From: Verrucomicrobiota bacterium
Lineage (GTDB): Bacteria; Verrucomicrobiota; Lentisphaeria; JABSQK01; JAJFLO01
Assembly: GCA_021772635.1 (NCBI GenBank)
Contig: JAJFLP010000079.1
Coordinates: 1 to 64,000 of the forward strand
Length of the DNA stretch: 64,000 nucleotides
Direction of reading: 5' to 3'
The position numbers were made by a program, and so were the translations under genes. The notes under the pieces were generated by a model that searched no databases, had not been told where the DNA came from, and was given only the letters and a program-made list of their open reading frames with translations. This document shows, piece after piece, positions 31,141-41,369 of the stretch (positions are counted from its first letter, which is position 1; every line of letters starts with the position of its first letter).

Positions 31141-31379
31141 CAGTCCAATTCCTCATCACATTGATCGACACGTGTAGCCAACCCATCGCGAATGCTCTCC
31201 CGCATGCCGGGAACGGAAAGTAGATGCATCGTTTCTTGAATTGCTCGCCAATCGCCTTCCCCGACCAAGACCGCCTGCGCCTTGCGTCCCGAGATTATTA
31301 CGGGTTCGTGCGAGTTATTCACCTCGTCAACGAGTTGGTAAAGATTACTTCTTGCTTGTGTGGTGGATATAGTAGTCAT
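31137..31379 (-). CDS. YefM/Phd-family antitoxin
   Basis: ISTTQARSNLYQLVDEVNNSHEPVIISGRKAQAVLVGEGDWRAIQETMHLLSVPGM. Confidence 0.92.
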   Translation of the reverse strand: MTTISTTQARSNLYQLVDEVNNSHEPVIISGRKAQAVLVGEGDWRAIQETMHLLSVPGMRESIRDGLATRVDQCDEELDW

Positions 31380-31702
31380 AGCTGTACCTCCAGTTTAATC
31401 CGTACGCTATAACGTACGCTAATTCCATCAACTCGTCAAGTCTTACTTCAGCGAACGGTTTGGATGATGCACTTCATACAGGAGCGCCGCGAGCGTATTA
31501 AGTTGAATCAATCCGATTGTTCGGCAAAATCATATCCTTGATTTCCGAGGCAAAGTCAACAACGCTGATGTAATCTGTTGCAGACTTTCCATATTATATA
31601 CTGCAAGCCAGTAGTGTTCGGCATGCTTAATGCTCGCCTCGGGGTCGGTACTAAGTTTTTGATATTCATTCCCTCCGAATATCGAAAATAGGCCTGACCC
31701 CA

Positions 31703-31885
31703 CTAGCCTACATTATGCATAAACTTTCTATTGCAAATGGGTATCTTGTTTCATATAAATGAGTTACAGAGAACGCCGGATCTCAAAATATTTTAATATT
31801 TTTTCGTCCCGGCAACCTCCATAACTCTTTGATCTAAAGCAAGCTACGCATTCTCATGACGAAATTTGTGCATAATGCAGGCTAG
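31703..31885. mobile_element. MITE-like element, 183 bp, CTAG-terminated
   Basis: ctagcctacattatgcataaac...gtgcataatgcaggctag; inverted near-copy of 21460-21642. Confidence 0.85.
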
Positions 31886-31932
31886 TGCCCGCGCAAGAGC
31901 ATAACCCATGCCGAACACAACTGGCCTGCAGT

Positions 31933-33756
31933 TCATAACGTGGAAAAGTAATCCTCCAGGGCTACCAGAAACAGTCCCATATCATCAATGGTTAAATCTC
32001 CGATGGTGCCGATACGAAAGGTGTTCGTATCCTGTAGCTTCCCCGGGTAAATAGTAAAGCCCCGGTCTAACAGATAATCGTGCATCGCCTCGAAAGAATA
32101 TCCTGGCTTGTCAGGCTCAGCAATGGCAGTGATCAGCCTGCTTTGATGATCAACCGGTATCAAACAGTTTAATTCCAATCTCTGCAGCCCATCGACTAAT
32201 ACTTGCCAGATTGCGGTATATCGTTGATAACGGCACTCAATCCCTTCAATTTTAGTCTCGATAACTGCCTGTCTCAGTGCATATAATGTCTGCACCGGCG
32301 GGGTAAACCGCATTTGCCGATTCTTTCTCATAAAATAGTATTCCGCGTATAAATCAAGGTAATAATTACGCCGTTTGAAATCGGATGTCCTTTCCAGTTT
32401 TTCTTTCTCAGCAACGACGAAACTGACCCCGGGAAGTCCCTGGAGATTCTTATTCGATGACGCCGCCAGACATGCCACATTTTGATCGACCATATCAATA
32501 GGAAGGGCGGCATAAGAACTCATTGCATCGACCAGTAACGTTATACCGCGTCGTCGGCAGCAATCACCGATCGCGGTGAGATCGTTAACAAGTCCTGTAG
32601 TGGTTTCGTGATGAACGACGGCCAGGTACCCGATTTTATCCGTCTGCGCGTCGATTACTTTCTCTAATTCTTCCAGTTTCAGCGCCTCAGTCCAGGGACT
32701 TTTGTACTCAACCGTTGTCAAGTCGTATGCGTGCGCGATCTCGCACATACGACGGCCATAGGCACCATTTTCGATGATCAGAACCGGTCGTTCATCAACA
32801 ACCGAACTCAACATGGACTCAACCGCGGCTGTTCCAGATCCGTTTAACAGGACTGCGGTAAATCGATCAGTTGGCGCGACGAAGGCGGTAAGCTCATCTG
32901 TCAGGTAGGATAGTAAATCGCCAAACGCCTTCTCACGGGGACACTGGTCGGTGACGATTTGGCTCCGTTTAACGCTGTTGGTCGTGGTCGCCGGTCCCGG
33001 TGTATAGAGTATGGACCGTATCGGGAAGCCGATGTTCTCGGTAACATGGAGTTTCGGCGCGATCTGCGTTTTGGCGATCGACAAATGATGTTCGTCATCA
33101 ACCTCGCACCAGACGAGATTCGGTACCTTAATGATATGTATCGGAATTTCGGGAGCGAGTGCGGTTAAAACATCTTCGTAGTTTAAAAGCGGCGACCTCG
33201 AACGAAGGATGAAATCTGTTGCTTCGAGAAACGTTCTATGGGATATTCTGGATATCCCGACGAGAACGCCGTAAGGTTCTCGGATTGCGTCCCGATCTTT
33301 CGTCATTGACGTTAAGTTATATCGTTCATCAGCTTCGAGAAACACTTCGTCGCCGTAGGAAGTCTCACCGCTCGCCAGTATACAGTCGGGCCGGTTGTGA
33401 AAGATTAAAGTTTGCAACGCCAACGGTTCGTAGAGAATATCCGATTCCAGCAACAGAAAATCTTCTGTTATGAGGTTTTCAAATCGAACCAACGTCGCGG
33501 CGCTTCCCGTAGAGCTGAAGTGAGGGTTTTCGAGACACTCAATAAAAGGAAATTGAATCTTGAGTTCCTCATAAAATTCCTTCTTGAAGCCCGTACCGAC
33601 AAATATTTTTTCGATCCCGTTTGCCAGCAGATTACGGATTGAGCGCTCAATCAACGTTATTCCGTCTACAGGCAAGAACCCCTTTGGTTGGGATTCCCAT
33701 AACTTCCCGAGGCGGGTGCCGATCCCGGCAGCCAAAATAAGTGCGGTTCTGATCAT
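31933..33756 (-). CDS. PntC-PhnW-type fusion: phosphonate nucleotidyltransferase + 2-aminoethylphosphonate transaminase
   Basis: N-term LILAAGIGTRLGKLWESQPKGFLPVDGITLIERSI; C-term LYTPGPATTTNSVK...GSGTAAVESMLSSVV...ASSNKNLQGLPGVSFVVAEKEKL (PhnW-type aminotransferase). Confidence 0.85.
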   Translation of the reverse strand: MIRTALILAAGIGTRLGKLWESQPKGFLPVDGITLIERSIRNLLANGIEKIFVGTGFKKEFYEELKIQFPFIECLENPHFSSTGSAATLVRFENLITEDFLLLESDILYEPLALQTLIFHNRPDCILASGETSYGDEVFLEADERYNLTSMTKDRDAIREPYGVLVGISRISHRTFLEATDFILRSRSPLLNYEDVLTALAPEIPIHIIKVPNLVWCEVDDEHHLSIAKTQIAPKLHVTENIGFPIRSILYTPGPATTTNSVKRSQIVTDQCPREKAFGDLLSYLTDELTAFVAPTDRFTAVLLNGSGTAAVESMLSSVVDERPVLIIENGAYGRRMCEIAHAYDLTTVEYKSPWTEALKLEELEKVIDAQTDKIGYLAVVHHETTTGLVNDLTAIGDCCRRRGITLLVDAMSSYAALPIDMVDQNVACLAASSNKNLQGLPGVSFVVAEKEKLERTSDFKRRNYYLDLYAEYYFMRKNRQMRFTPPVQTLYALRQAVIETKIEGIECRYQRYTAIWQVLVDGLQRLELNCLIPVDHQSRLITAIAEPDKPGYSFEAMHDYLLDRGFTIYPGKLQDTNTFRIGTIGDLTIDDMGLFLVALEDYFSTL

Positions 33757-33803
33757 TGAAAAAGCATCTTTTAGAGTGCAAGTGGTCGGGGTTTTCGCCC
33801 GGA

Positions 33804-33995
33804 TTAGCGGTAGTCACGCATAAATTTTCGAACTTTTTTAACAGACGTCATGTCTCGCCGCGTCTCCAGTCGTAGTCCCAACCCCTTGTTAATCGCGGCG
33901 TTAATCAGGCCTTTAAGATACGAGCACGGGACACCCGTAAATATCGTGAATCCGTGTTCCTTTAATCGTCCCGTAATGGCGCTGGTTGTTAGCAT
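33804..33995 (-). pseudogene. Truncated phosphonopyruvate decarboxylase (N-terminal remnant)
   Basis: [36 protein letters not shown] matches the Ppd N-terminus (FxGVPCSxLKxLIN), but ORF is only 63 aa; start overlaps pepM stop. Confidence 0.75.
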
Positions 33996-35587
33996 GTGAA
34001 ACCACTGGCCTTCTGAAGATCCACAATCGTGTTGATGTCCAACCACGAACCACTTACGAATTGAACGGCAATTGAGGTCGTCTTCGCAAGCTCTCTCAAC
34101 AGGTCGGCAACCGTCATCTTGGGCAGATCCTCCGTTTCGCTAAGGCGCGCCATAAGGTCGGCAAGTTGGCGTGCGCCGTTTTTAGACACTTTCCAGAGTC
34201 CGACGAACTCACCCGATCGGTCTTGAATCGGGAGTTCCGTAGAAATCTCGACCATTGTAATGCTACGGGCAAAAAATGATTGAGCGTACAGGACATCTGT
34301 CCGCACCCAGTATGCTGTTCGACTTTCAGATTCACTGTGTGCATCGACGACTATCGTTACATCGGCGGGAGCGTTAAGCAAGTCGACCAACATATGCCTC
34401 TTGAAGATTATATCGCCGAAACTGATTATCGTTTCTTTGTTTAAATATTTCTTCGCACAGAATAATGAGTATGCTTCCCCGGATTCCAGGTACTGAGAAT
34501 TTTCGATTTTGATAATATTGTCAAGGTTAATCTTATCCTTTTCAAACCCGCAAACAACAATCGTCTCGTCCGTTCCTTGTCGCCTGAACGCCTCGGTTTG
34601 ATGCTGTATGATCGGTTTACCATCCACTTTCAGCATCGCTTTGGGAATATTATCAGTCAGTACGCCAAGTTCGCCCTGAGACGCTGCCAGAATGACAGTA
34701 TTCGTATCGCGTTTGCCCGTTGGCATATACTTTTTCTCCGCGATCGCGAGCTCCCGCGAATTCTGCAGTTCGAATATATGCCCAACCCCGGCGATTTTGT
34801 CCTCCACATCCAGTATCGACTGTTCCCGGTAGATGCGCCCAAGTATGTCCTCCATCGAGCTTGTTGCTGCACGTAGCGAGTGGTTTGCCCAGATGACGGT
34901 ATTGACATTGAAAGACCGGAACAAATCGGTCGGGGTCGTGTAATAAGCCGTTGGCACGAGCACGACTGGATGACAGTTGTCCCAGGCCTTCAGAAACTGT
35001 TCAATCTCGTTGAAATCTGGTTGTTTACTGTGAATTAAAATGGCATCTGCGCCCGCCTCCCGGTAAGCATACGCACGCTCGAGAGCGGCCTCAACGTCTA
35101 AGCCAGCGATCAGAGCTTCCACCCGAGCAACGACGACGAAATCGTCGTCACGCTGTGTATCTTTTGCCGCTTTAATCTTGCCACAAAACTCATCGACATC
35201 GGCTAAGCTTTGTTTCTGATTCTTCAACAATGAGTTACGTTTCGGAAACAGCTTATCTTCGATACAAACTCCGGAGATATCGCGCTGTTCCAATTTCTTG
35301 ACCAGCCGCCGGACGTTGTTAAAATCTCCATAACCGGTATCTCCGTCCAGCAAGATCGGGATATCGATAGCGTCGTTCATAAAATCTAACACCTCCAGAA
35401 TCTGTGTCCACGACGCTTCATTATTATCACGGACACCCATTGAAGCCGAAATTGTCAGGCTACTGGCCCAGATCCCTTTGAATCCGGTATTTTCAACGAT
35501 CTTTGCCGATAAGCCGTTGTGAGCCTCCATCAAAAAGTCTAATTCCGGCCCCGTGACGATTGCTCTCAGTTGTGTAGTTTTCTTCAT
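33989..35587 (-). CDS. Phosphoenolpyruvate mutase / nucleotidyltransferase fusion
   Basis: PepM motif [16 protein letters not shown] (EDKx5NS), [22 protein letters not shown]-term [36 protein letters not shown] extends to 35602 via TTG. Confidence 0.92.
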   Translation of the reverse strand: MKKTTQLRAIVTGPELDFLMEAHNGLSAKIVENTGFKGIWASSLTISASMGVRDNNEASWTQILEVLDFMNDAIDIPILLDGDTGYGDFNNVRRLVKKLEQRDISGVCIEDKLFPKRNSLLKNQKQSLADVDEFCGKIKAAKDTQRDDDFVVVARVEALIAGLDVEAALERAYAYREAGADAILIHSKQPDFNEIEQFLKAWDNCHPVVLVPTAYYTTPTDLFRSFNVNTVIWANHSLRAATSSMEDILGRIYREQSILDVEDKIAGVGHIFELQNSRELAIAEKKYMPTGKRDTNTVILAASQGELGVLTDNIPKAMLKVDGKPIIQHQTEAFRRQGTDETIVVCGFEKDKINLDNIIKIENSQYLESGEAYSLFCAKKYLNKETIISFGDIIFKRHMLVDLLNAPADVTIVVDAHSESESRTAYWVRTDVLYAQSFFARSITMVEISTELPIQDRSGEFVGLWKVSKNGARQLADLMARLSETEDLPKMTVADLLRELAKTTSIAVQFVSGSWLDINTIVDLQKASGFTC

Positions 35588-35700
35588 AGATGACTTTCCC
35601 AATATATGCCCATCGTCATTGTTTTTTTAACCGGCCATCTCCATCTGGGCGACGGCTGTTCGAAAACAAAGCCACCCCTGGGCAACAGTCGTCAGTTGAG

Positions 35701-38379
35701 CTATTTCTCGGTGTACTCCCAGTTGTCCTCGTCATAGACATCGTCACGGACCTGAACGTAGCGCTTTACGCGGAACTTCTTCTTTTGTCGCCAATCCCAG
35801 TTGCCATGTTGTGTTATTGCGTGTTCCACCACACGATTCTCTGCTGGTTTTCGTATCGGATCCTCCCCGATCCCCTCACAACCGCCGATTGTAGAGCACA
35901 ATATAGCCGCAATATCAGCATTGCTCATCAACTGCTTTGAAACGTGAAGGCTTCCCCGTTCATTGAAATCTTTGACCATCAACAATGCGAAAATAGCCTC
36001 GTGATCCCATTTCCTGCCGCGACCGCTACTCCCGTGATCGGAGGCAATGATGATTTTTGTGTTGTCGTACACGTTATTTACCTTCATCCAATCGAACCAA
36101 TCTGAAAGTGCCTGGAGCGCACATGCCATATGATAAGTGTATTCCTCATCTCCGTCCTTGTCGTACTCACCTCGTAAATAATCATCGACCGCCGGCCCGC
36201 ACCCGGCGGATTGTGAACCTCCTCGAATGGTGGCTCGGCTCCAAAAGAATTTCAGCGTCGGTTTATCAGATATCGCATTGCTGACTTCATCAAGTAAATC
36301 CAGTATCGGCCAGAATTTGAGATAGGAATTCAACATCCAGTTGGCCGTCCCGTTTTTTTGGACCTTCTCAATGTAAGAGGAATTGAATGCCGGATCATCC
36401 TCTGACGACAATAAATTCAGCAAGGGCGTGTTCTGCATAGACCATTGGGTTTTCGCAGATGAGCGGTTCAGAGTAGCGTTAATTCGTCGATAATGACAGG
36501 CTTTTACGAACCCCGGCATACTCTTAAATAGTGACAACTGCCACAGCGTCTCGTCGTAAAAACTGGCGGATATCGATGCCTCCATAGACAGCACCTTTTT
36601 CTTACGCCAATATGGTATGTACTGACCATAATGATGGACATTTACGCCGCGGTCAACTAAAAGTCGCTCAAAATCCTTGGTGATCCACTGAGGGTCTATG
36701 AAGGAAATTGAGTATCCCATCCCGCCGAAAACATGGGGATATAATGACCAGGCTTCATCAATAAATTCGCCGACCGTTTTTTCGTTATCATTATTCTTCT
36801 GACGCACCGTATATCGGTGGCCTCCGACCAGAGCGGCTGTAGAAGGTAACGTGAACCCGCCGGTTGATACCGTATTTCTAAACCACGTAAAGCCGTCAAG
36901 ACCTTCAATTAAGTCGGATCGAACCATGAGCAACTCACTCAGCAATTGTGCCGGGAATGCATCCAGTATAAACACCACGATATTCGGATGGTCTCGCGAA
37001 AAAGAAAATACCTCACCCGTGTTTTCAGGCAGCGTCGGAACTGGTTTTTGCTCCGCTGTGAGAGATCCGCGGTCAAAAAGCGCCTTGTAGTTGTGGACAA
37101 ATTTTATTGCATCCACCGACTGCAATACCAACACCACAGCCAGAAACAGCGCAACGGGTTTCACGATCTGGTGGTAGTATCTCAGGACACCTGCAAATAG
37201 ACTAATGAGCAATAGAGCTTCTATAATTTTCGATGAAAGACTCATGCCGGCGAGTACCTCTATATTGGTAAAGCTCACACCGCGAATTATACCCAGATTA
37301 TAGTCGACAGCATAGCCAAAGATGTATACGACGACAGCAACCGCTAAACTTAGCCGTGTAAGAATACTGGACAGTGGCCCGACGAACACGGTAATAAGAT
37401 ACATCCCAACACCTCCGACAAGACATTTACCGACCATCGTTACAATGTGAGTGATAAACAGGCTCTCGGAATTGATGCCGAACGAATCGGGGCTGGAATA
37501 GTAGATATACAGGGGATTGAGTACGGCGACGACATAAATTATCGCGCAGTAAAAGTAGGCGAAGGGTAGGAATCCAGGGCGGCTACCCGATTTCGAGCCG
37601 ACATCGAATATATGATCGGCTGTACGTTGGCACCAAACCTTGATATCGCTTACGAAATTTTCATTGGGTCTGTCTTTAACCTCCATTGCCGGGCTCTGCA
37701 AGTATTGCAGATTAAAGAAGTGCCCAATCCCGTTCTTCATCATCGAAAAGAGATTATTGAGTGTCCAGTAAAACACCAGGCCAGCGGACGCGCTGTAAAG
37801 AACCACAAGAAATATCAGCGCCAACACCCACAGTTGCATCTTCTCCTTGTGATCCATCCGGGCAGCGTAGACATACGCGGAAAGGATATTCACCGCGGTC
37901 ATGACGATAGGGAGAACGTTTATCGCGGTGTCGCCGAACGTCGCAAGCCGATCGGGAGCGCCCAAGTCTTTAATGAAAAGGAAACCAACACCCTCGAACG
38001 CGGGGAAGTTTAGCAGGAGATGATAGGCGGCGAAAAAGAAAGGTATCTGAATTAAGAAGCCGAAGGACACTTTAATCGGTGACAAGGGATGGTAGTTAAA
38101 TCGCCGATAGACCGCTCTGATATAAAAATACCGCTCTTGCCCTTTCGAATGTTTCTTTATCGACGAAAGCTCGGATGCCATCTGTGCGTGCTTTCCTTTA
38201 ACGTCGACTTTCCACTTCTCCGCCAGGAAATACAGTGGCAGTAAAACGGCGTTAACCAGTACGCTTAGGATCACGAGTGACACGCCGTAGCTGTCCGTGA
38301 CCGCGTACGCCGAGTCCAACGCCACTTTCATCGCCGCTTCCAGCGGAAATATAAAAATCAAATGGAGGATATGCGTCAT
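35701..38379 (-). CDS. YidC/Oxa1-like membrane domain fused to LtaS/sulfatase-like (alkaline-phosphatase superfamily) domain
   Basis: N-term YGVSLVILSVLVNAVLLPLYFLAEKWKVDVKGK...LSPIKVSFGFLIQIPFFFAAYHLL...LVFYWTLNNLFSMMKN; C-term PNIVVFILDAFPAQLL...VSTGGFTLPSTAALVGGHRY...IIIASDHGSSGRGRKWDHEAI. Confidence 0.88.
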   Translation of the reverse strand: MTHILHLIFIFPLEAAMKVALDSAYAVTDSYGVSLVILSVLVNAVLLPLYFLAEKWKVDVKGKHAQMASELSSIKKHSKGQERYFYIRAVYRRFNYHPLSPIKVSFGFLIQIPFFFAAYHLLLNFPAFEGVGFLFIKDLGAPDRLATFGDTAINVLPIVMTAVNILSAYVYAARMDHKEKMQLWVLALIFLVVLYSASAGLVFYWTLNNLFSMMKNGIGHFFNLQYLQSPAMEVKDRPNENFVSDIKVWCQRTADHIFDVGSKSGSRPGFLPFAYFYCAIIYVVAVLNPLYIYYSSPDSFGINSESLFITHIVTMVGKCLVGGVGMYLITVFVGPLSSILTRLSLAVAVVVYIFGYAVDYNLGIIRGVSFTNIEVLAGMSLSSKIIEALLLISLFAGVLRYYHQIVKPVALFLAVVLVLQSVDAIKFVHNYKALFDRGSLTAEQKPVPTLPENTGEVFSFSRDHPNIVVFILDAFPAQLLSELLMVRSDLIEGLDGFTWFRNTVSTGGFTLPSTAALVGGHRYTVRQKNNDNEKTVGEFIDEAWSLYPHVFGGMGYSISFIDPQWITKDFERLLVDRGVNVHHYGQYIPYWRKKKVLSMEASISASFYDETLWQLSLFKSMPGFVKACHYRRINATLNRSSAKTQWSMQNTPLLNLLSSEDDPAFNSSYIEKVQKNGTANWMLNSYLKFWPILDLLDEVSNAISDKPTLKFFWSRATIRGGSQSAGCGPAVDDYLRGEYDKDGDEEYTYHMACALQALSDWFDWMKVNNVYDNTKIIIASDHGSSGRGRKWDHEAIFALLMVKDFNERGSLHVSKQLMSNADIAAILCSTIGGCEGIGEDPIRKPAENRVVEHAITQHGNWDWRQKKKFRVKRYVQVRDDVYDEDNWEYTEK

Positions 38380-38380
38380 T

Positions 38381-38563
38381 CTAGCCTGACCTATGCTTGA
38401 ATTTCGTTGCGAGAGCGCTCAGTCTTCTTGAAATCGAGGAGTTATGAAGGTTGTGAGGGCGAAGGAATATAGATATATTTTGAGATCTCAGGTTCTTCAT
38501 AACTCATTTAGTTCGAGGATAATCCGTGCTCGGAGTAGAAAGTTCATGCATAGGTCAGGCGAG
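38381..38563. mobile_element. MITE-like element, 183 bp
   Basis: ctagcctgacctatgcttgaa...ttcatgcataggtcaggcgag inverted termini. Confidence 0.82.
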
Positions 38564-39799
38564 TTCCTTCATAATCTGGAGGAGCTGCTCCGCGGCGGTC
38601 TCTCCTGCATTGCCGAAGTTATACACGTATTTTTCTCTCAGCTTGTCCAAATCAATGGGACTCTGATCGCTGACCAGTTTACGCAGTATCGCGGGCAGCT
38701 CGTCAAAATCCGTTTCATTGAGCGGGTGCCCGACCTGGTTTTGGATAAATAGTTCGTCAATATAATCCGGGATATATTCACCTTCGAAGCCGTCGAAGTT
38801 GAGTTCACAATCGACGGTTACAACGGGCTTTTTCAGGAGAAATACGCAATCGAATACAATCGCGGAAAAATCGGTTATCACGATATCGGACTCCGCTAGT
38901 ACCGCCGCGGGTGACGGTGCGGTATCAATCGTCACGTCTCGGTATTCGCGAAGCTCCGATTTTATTTCGTTAAATAATTCGATTTGCGAGACGAGTGTCT
39001 GCGGATGCGGTCGAAATATGACCTTAAATTCGGGGTTGTTTAACAAGGCCCGGAAGAAATCTATCCCGAAGCGGGTGATCGATGCGTTTACTCCCCATGA
39101 CGGCGCGACAAGTACGGTAATCTCCCCATCCTTTTTCGCAGGCGGGGTCGTCTTATCACCGAGCATGCTATCGAAGTATGTAAGACCGGTCTGAAGAAGC
39201 AGCTTTCGCGGGGTGCCACGGGCCTCTTCGAGTTTTCTAATGCTATCGACCTGGTGAGGACCGGAACACAGAACCGAGTCGAAGTAGTCGAAGGCGAAAC
39301 GTTGAAACGTCAGTATTTCGCCTGACGTATGCATAATATGCGCGTAGTGATCTACGTTCTTCGATCGACGTAGATGGAAGATATCCAGTTGCGGTGTGGT
39401 CATCGCCACGATTTTCGCACTGATATTATTCAGGTAGGCGGCCAACCGATAATGACCGCCGATACATTTGGTAAAGACGTGTTCTAACTCACAATCTAAA
39501 CCGGGGTCATTTTCGTCGGACGAGATATAGACGCACGGCACCGCCCTTTCATTCAAGGCTTTAATCACGGGAGCGAATACGCGCCAGTAGTGCCCGCCCT
39601 CCGAGTAAAAAACAATTTCCGCGCCCGGGATAGTCTCGAATTTCGCCGCAACCGTGCCGAAAATTACAGCAGCGAGTCTGTAGTAAGCACCGCGGACGGC
39701 ATACAGCATAGAGCTCACGAGACCGATAATTGCGTAAATCAGCATACTTCCGGTACCGGGATCGATATAGGCAAGATTGTAGAGTGGTGTGCTATTCAT
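38555..39799 (-). CDS. CDP-glycerol glycerophosphotransferase (TagB/SpsB)-like
   Basis: IVFYSEGGHYWRVFAPVIKALNERAVPCVYISSDENDPG...VLVAPSWGVNAS..FKVIFRPHPQT...VTIDTAPSPAAVLAESDIVITDFSAIVFDCVFLLKKPVV. Confidence 0.82.
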   Translation of the reverse strand: MNSTPLYNLAYIDPGTGSMLIYAIIGLVSSMLYAVRGAYYRLAAVIFGTVAAKFETIPGAEIVFYSEGGHYWRVFAPVIKALNERAVPCVYISSDENDPGLDCELEHVFTKCIGGHYRLAAYLNNISAKIVAMTTPQLDIFHLRRSKNVDHYAHIMHTSGEILTFQRFAFDYFDSVLCSGPHQVDSIRKLEEARGTPRKLLLQTGLTYFDSMLGDKTTPPAKKDGEITVLVAPSWGVNASITRFGIDFFRALLNNPEFKVIFRPHPQTLVSQIELFNEIKSELREYRDVTIDTAPSPAAVLAESDIVITDFSAIVFDCVFLLKKPVVTVDCELNFDGFEGEYIPDYIDELFIQNQVGHPLNETDFDELPAILRKLVSDQSPIDLDKLREKYVYNFGNAGETAAEQLLQIMKELA

Positions 39800-40116
39800 C
39801 GATTGGGCGCTTAGCTAAATCACAGGATTCATCAAGAGATCTTCAATACCTGAAAGTGCAGAATCCGACACCGTTTCACGAATTGATAAAGAACTTGTGG
39901 GTACGGAGCAGGGCTTACATTCGGACAAATATTATTGGATCAACCTCAAGGCAGCGGAGAGCCCTACCCGATCGGCAATTTCCGGCCAGAAGAGGAGAGC
40001 ACAGACAGTCTGTTGAGATATTAACTTACGTAGCGGCTAACTAGAGATTCGGGTTAAGTAATGACGGCTTGGGCTTTTTCGGCGTAATCGATCCGCGACC
40101 CGATTTCGGCGGAATT

Positions 40117-40208
40117 ATACCAACAATCGCGGAGTTTTCGAAATCCGCGAGAGAATCTACTCCTTGAGTTCGTCGCCGATGTTCGAAAATTTGACTGCCT
40201 GCAGTTTA
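40117..40208. repeat. ~93-bp TATAC-ended intergenic element
   Basis: tataccaacaatcgcggagttttcgaaatccgcgagag...gttcgaaaatttgactgcctgcagttta. Confidence 0.8.
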
Positions 40209-40224
40209 GCCTGAATTAATCAGT

Positions 40225-40992
40225 TTAGACCCGAAAAGTGTCGGCCGACCGGGCGTCCGCGGCTTGATTGGGCGGGTAGCTTTTCCACTTGTCCGTATAA
40301 TAGGCTTCACGATGGTCGCCTGCGGATTCGCGGTTAAACGTAAGGAAGATATTTCGCCGGTAACGGTTGCTGGTATTGGCCGGCGAACCGTGTGGAATAT
40401 ACGAATCAAAGACAACGACATCACCGGGCTCGAGTTCCAGTACCTCGTATTCATCTGCGGACAGATCAGCCATGTCATCGTCTGATAACGGCTCCCAGGT
40501 CTCTGTCATCAATTCTTTTCGATAATCTCCAGTTTTCATGATACTCATAGCCGCGTTCTCGCGCGTATTCGGATCGACCGCGATTACCATAGTCAGAAAA
40601 TAATCGCAATATGTACTCCAACCTGCCGCCTGATCCTGGTGAAGACTATCGGCTCTGCCTCCTGGCGGCTTATTATTGACCTTGTCTTTAAACAACACCG
40701 GCCGCTCGCCAAGCAATTGCTGCAAACACTGCAGGGGCTTGTCACCCATCAGCAACTCCTGCAGCTCGGGATGGTAGTCGCCTACGATGTGCTCTACCCT
40801 CAGAAGCACACTTGCACCGGTGAGCTCGCTTCGCTCGTAATACCTAGCCTCCTCTCCCGGAAGCACCGTTTTTGACTCGAGCGTATCCAGACGATCTGAA
40901 ATGGTCGATATCGTTTTAGCGTCGAAGAAGTTTCTAAGTACAATGAATCCCAAGTCCCGAAATTTCTGCATCTCGTCAGTATCAATTGTCAT
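40225..40992 (-). CDS. Phytanoyl-CoA dioxygenase (PhyH) family Fe(II)/2OG oxygenase
   Basis: FRDLGFIVLRNFFDAKTISTISDRLDTL...LHQDQAAGWSTYCDYFLTMVIAVDPNTRENAAMSI...ELEPGDVVVFDSYIPHGSPANTSNRYRRNIFLTFN. Confidence 0.88.
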   Translation of the reverse strand: MTIDTDEMQKFRDLGFIVLRNFFDAKTISTISDRLDTLESKTVLPGEEARYYERSELTGASVLLRVEHIVGDYHPELQELLMGDKPLQCLQQLLGERPVLFKDKVNNKPPGGRADSLHQDQAAGWSTYCDYFLTMVIAVDPNTRENAAMSIMKTGDYRKELMTETWEPLSDDDMADLSADEYEVLELEPGDVVVFDSYIPHGSPANTSNRYRRNIFLTFNRESAGDHREAYYTDKWKSYPPNQAADARSADTFRV

Positions 40993-41369
40993 ATGCTAAT
41001 CGTCTCCATTATTATAGCTCTGGTTATAGACCCCGTTCGAAAAGGACTCGCGCCCGGGCGCCAGCCTATATTGTACGGAATATAATTCCTGCCCTATATT
41101 TTTTATGAAATTACGCCCATTTCAATCATCGGATCGCTACTAAACTGAAAGCAATTGAGATTTTGAATGACTTGAATCTCACTGCGCATAAGATTTTGAA
41201 CGAATTTTTTAACCGGCATTCTTTTGGCCAGCAGAATGCCAAGTCGAAAGCTCGAAGATTTTCAGTATATAAATCGTACCGGAGAAACATTTCGGCACGA
41301 GCGTGTCTCCCAGTCGCTGCATCGCCATCGAATTCAGTTTCGTAGTCGAGACCGACGAAGGCAGATACG

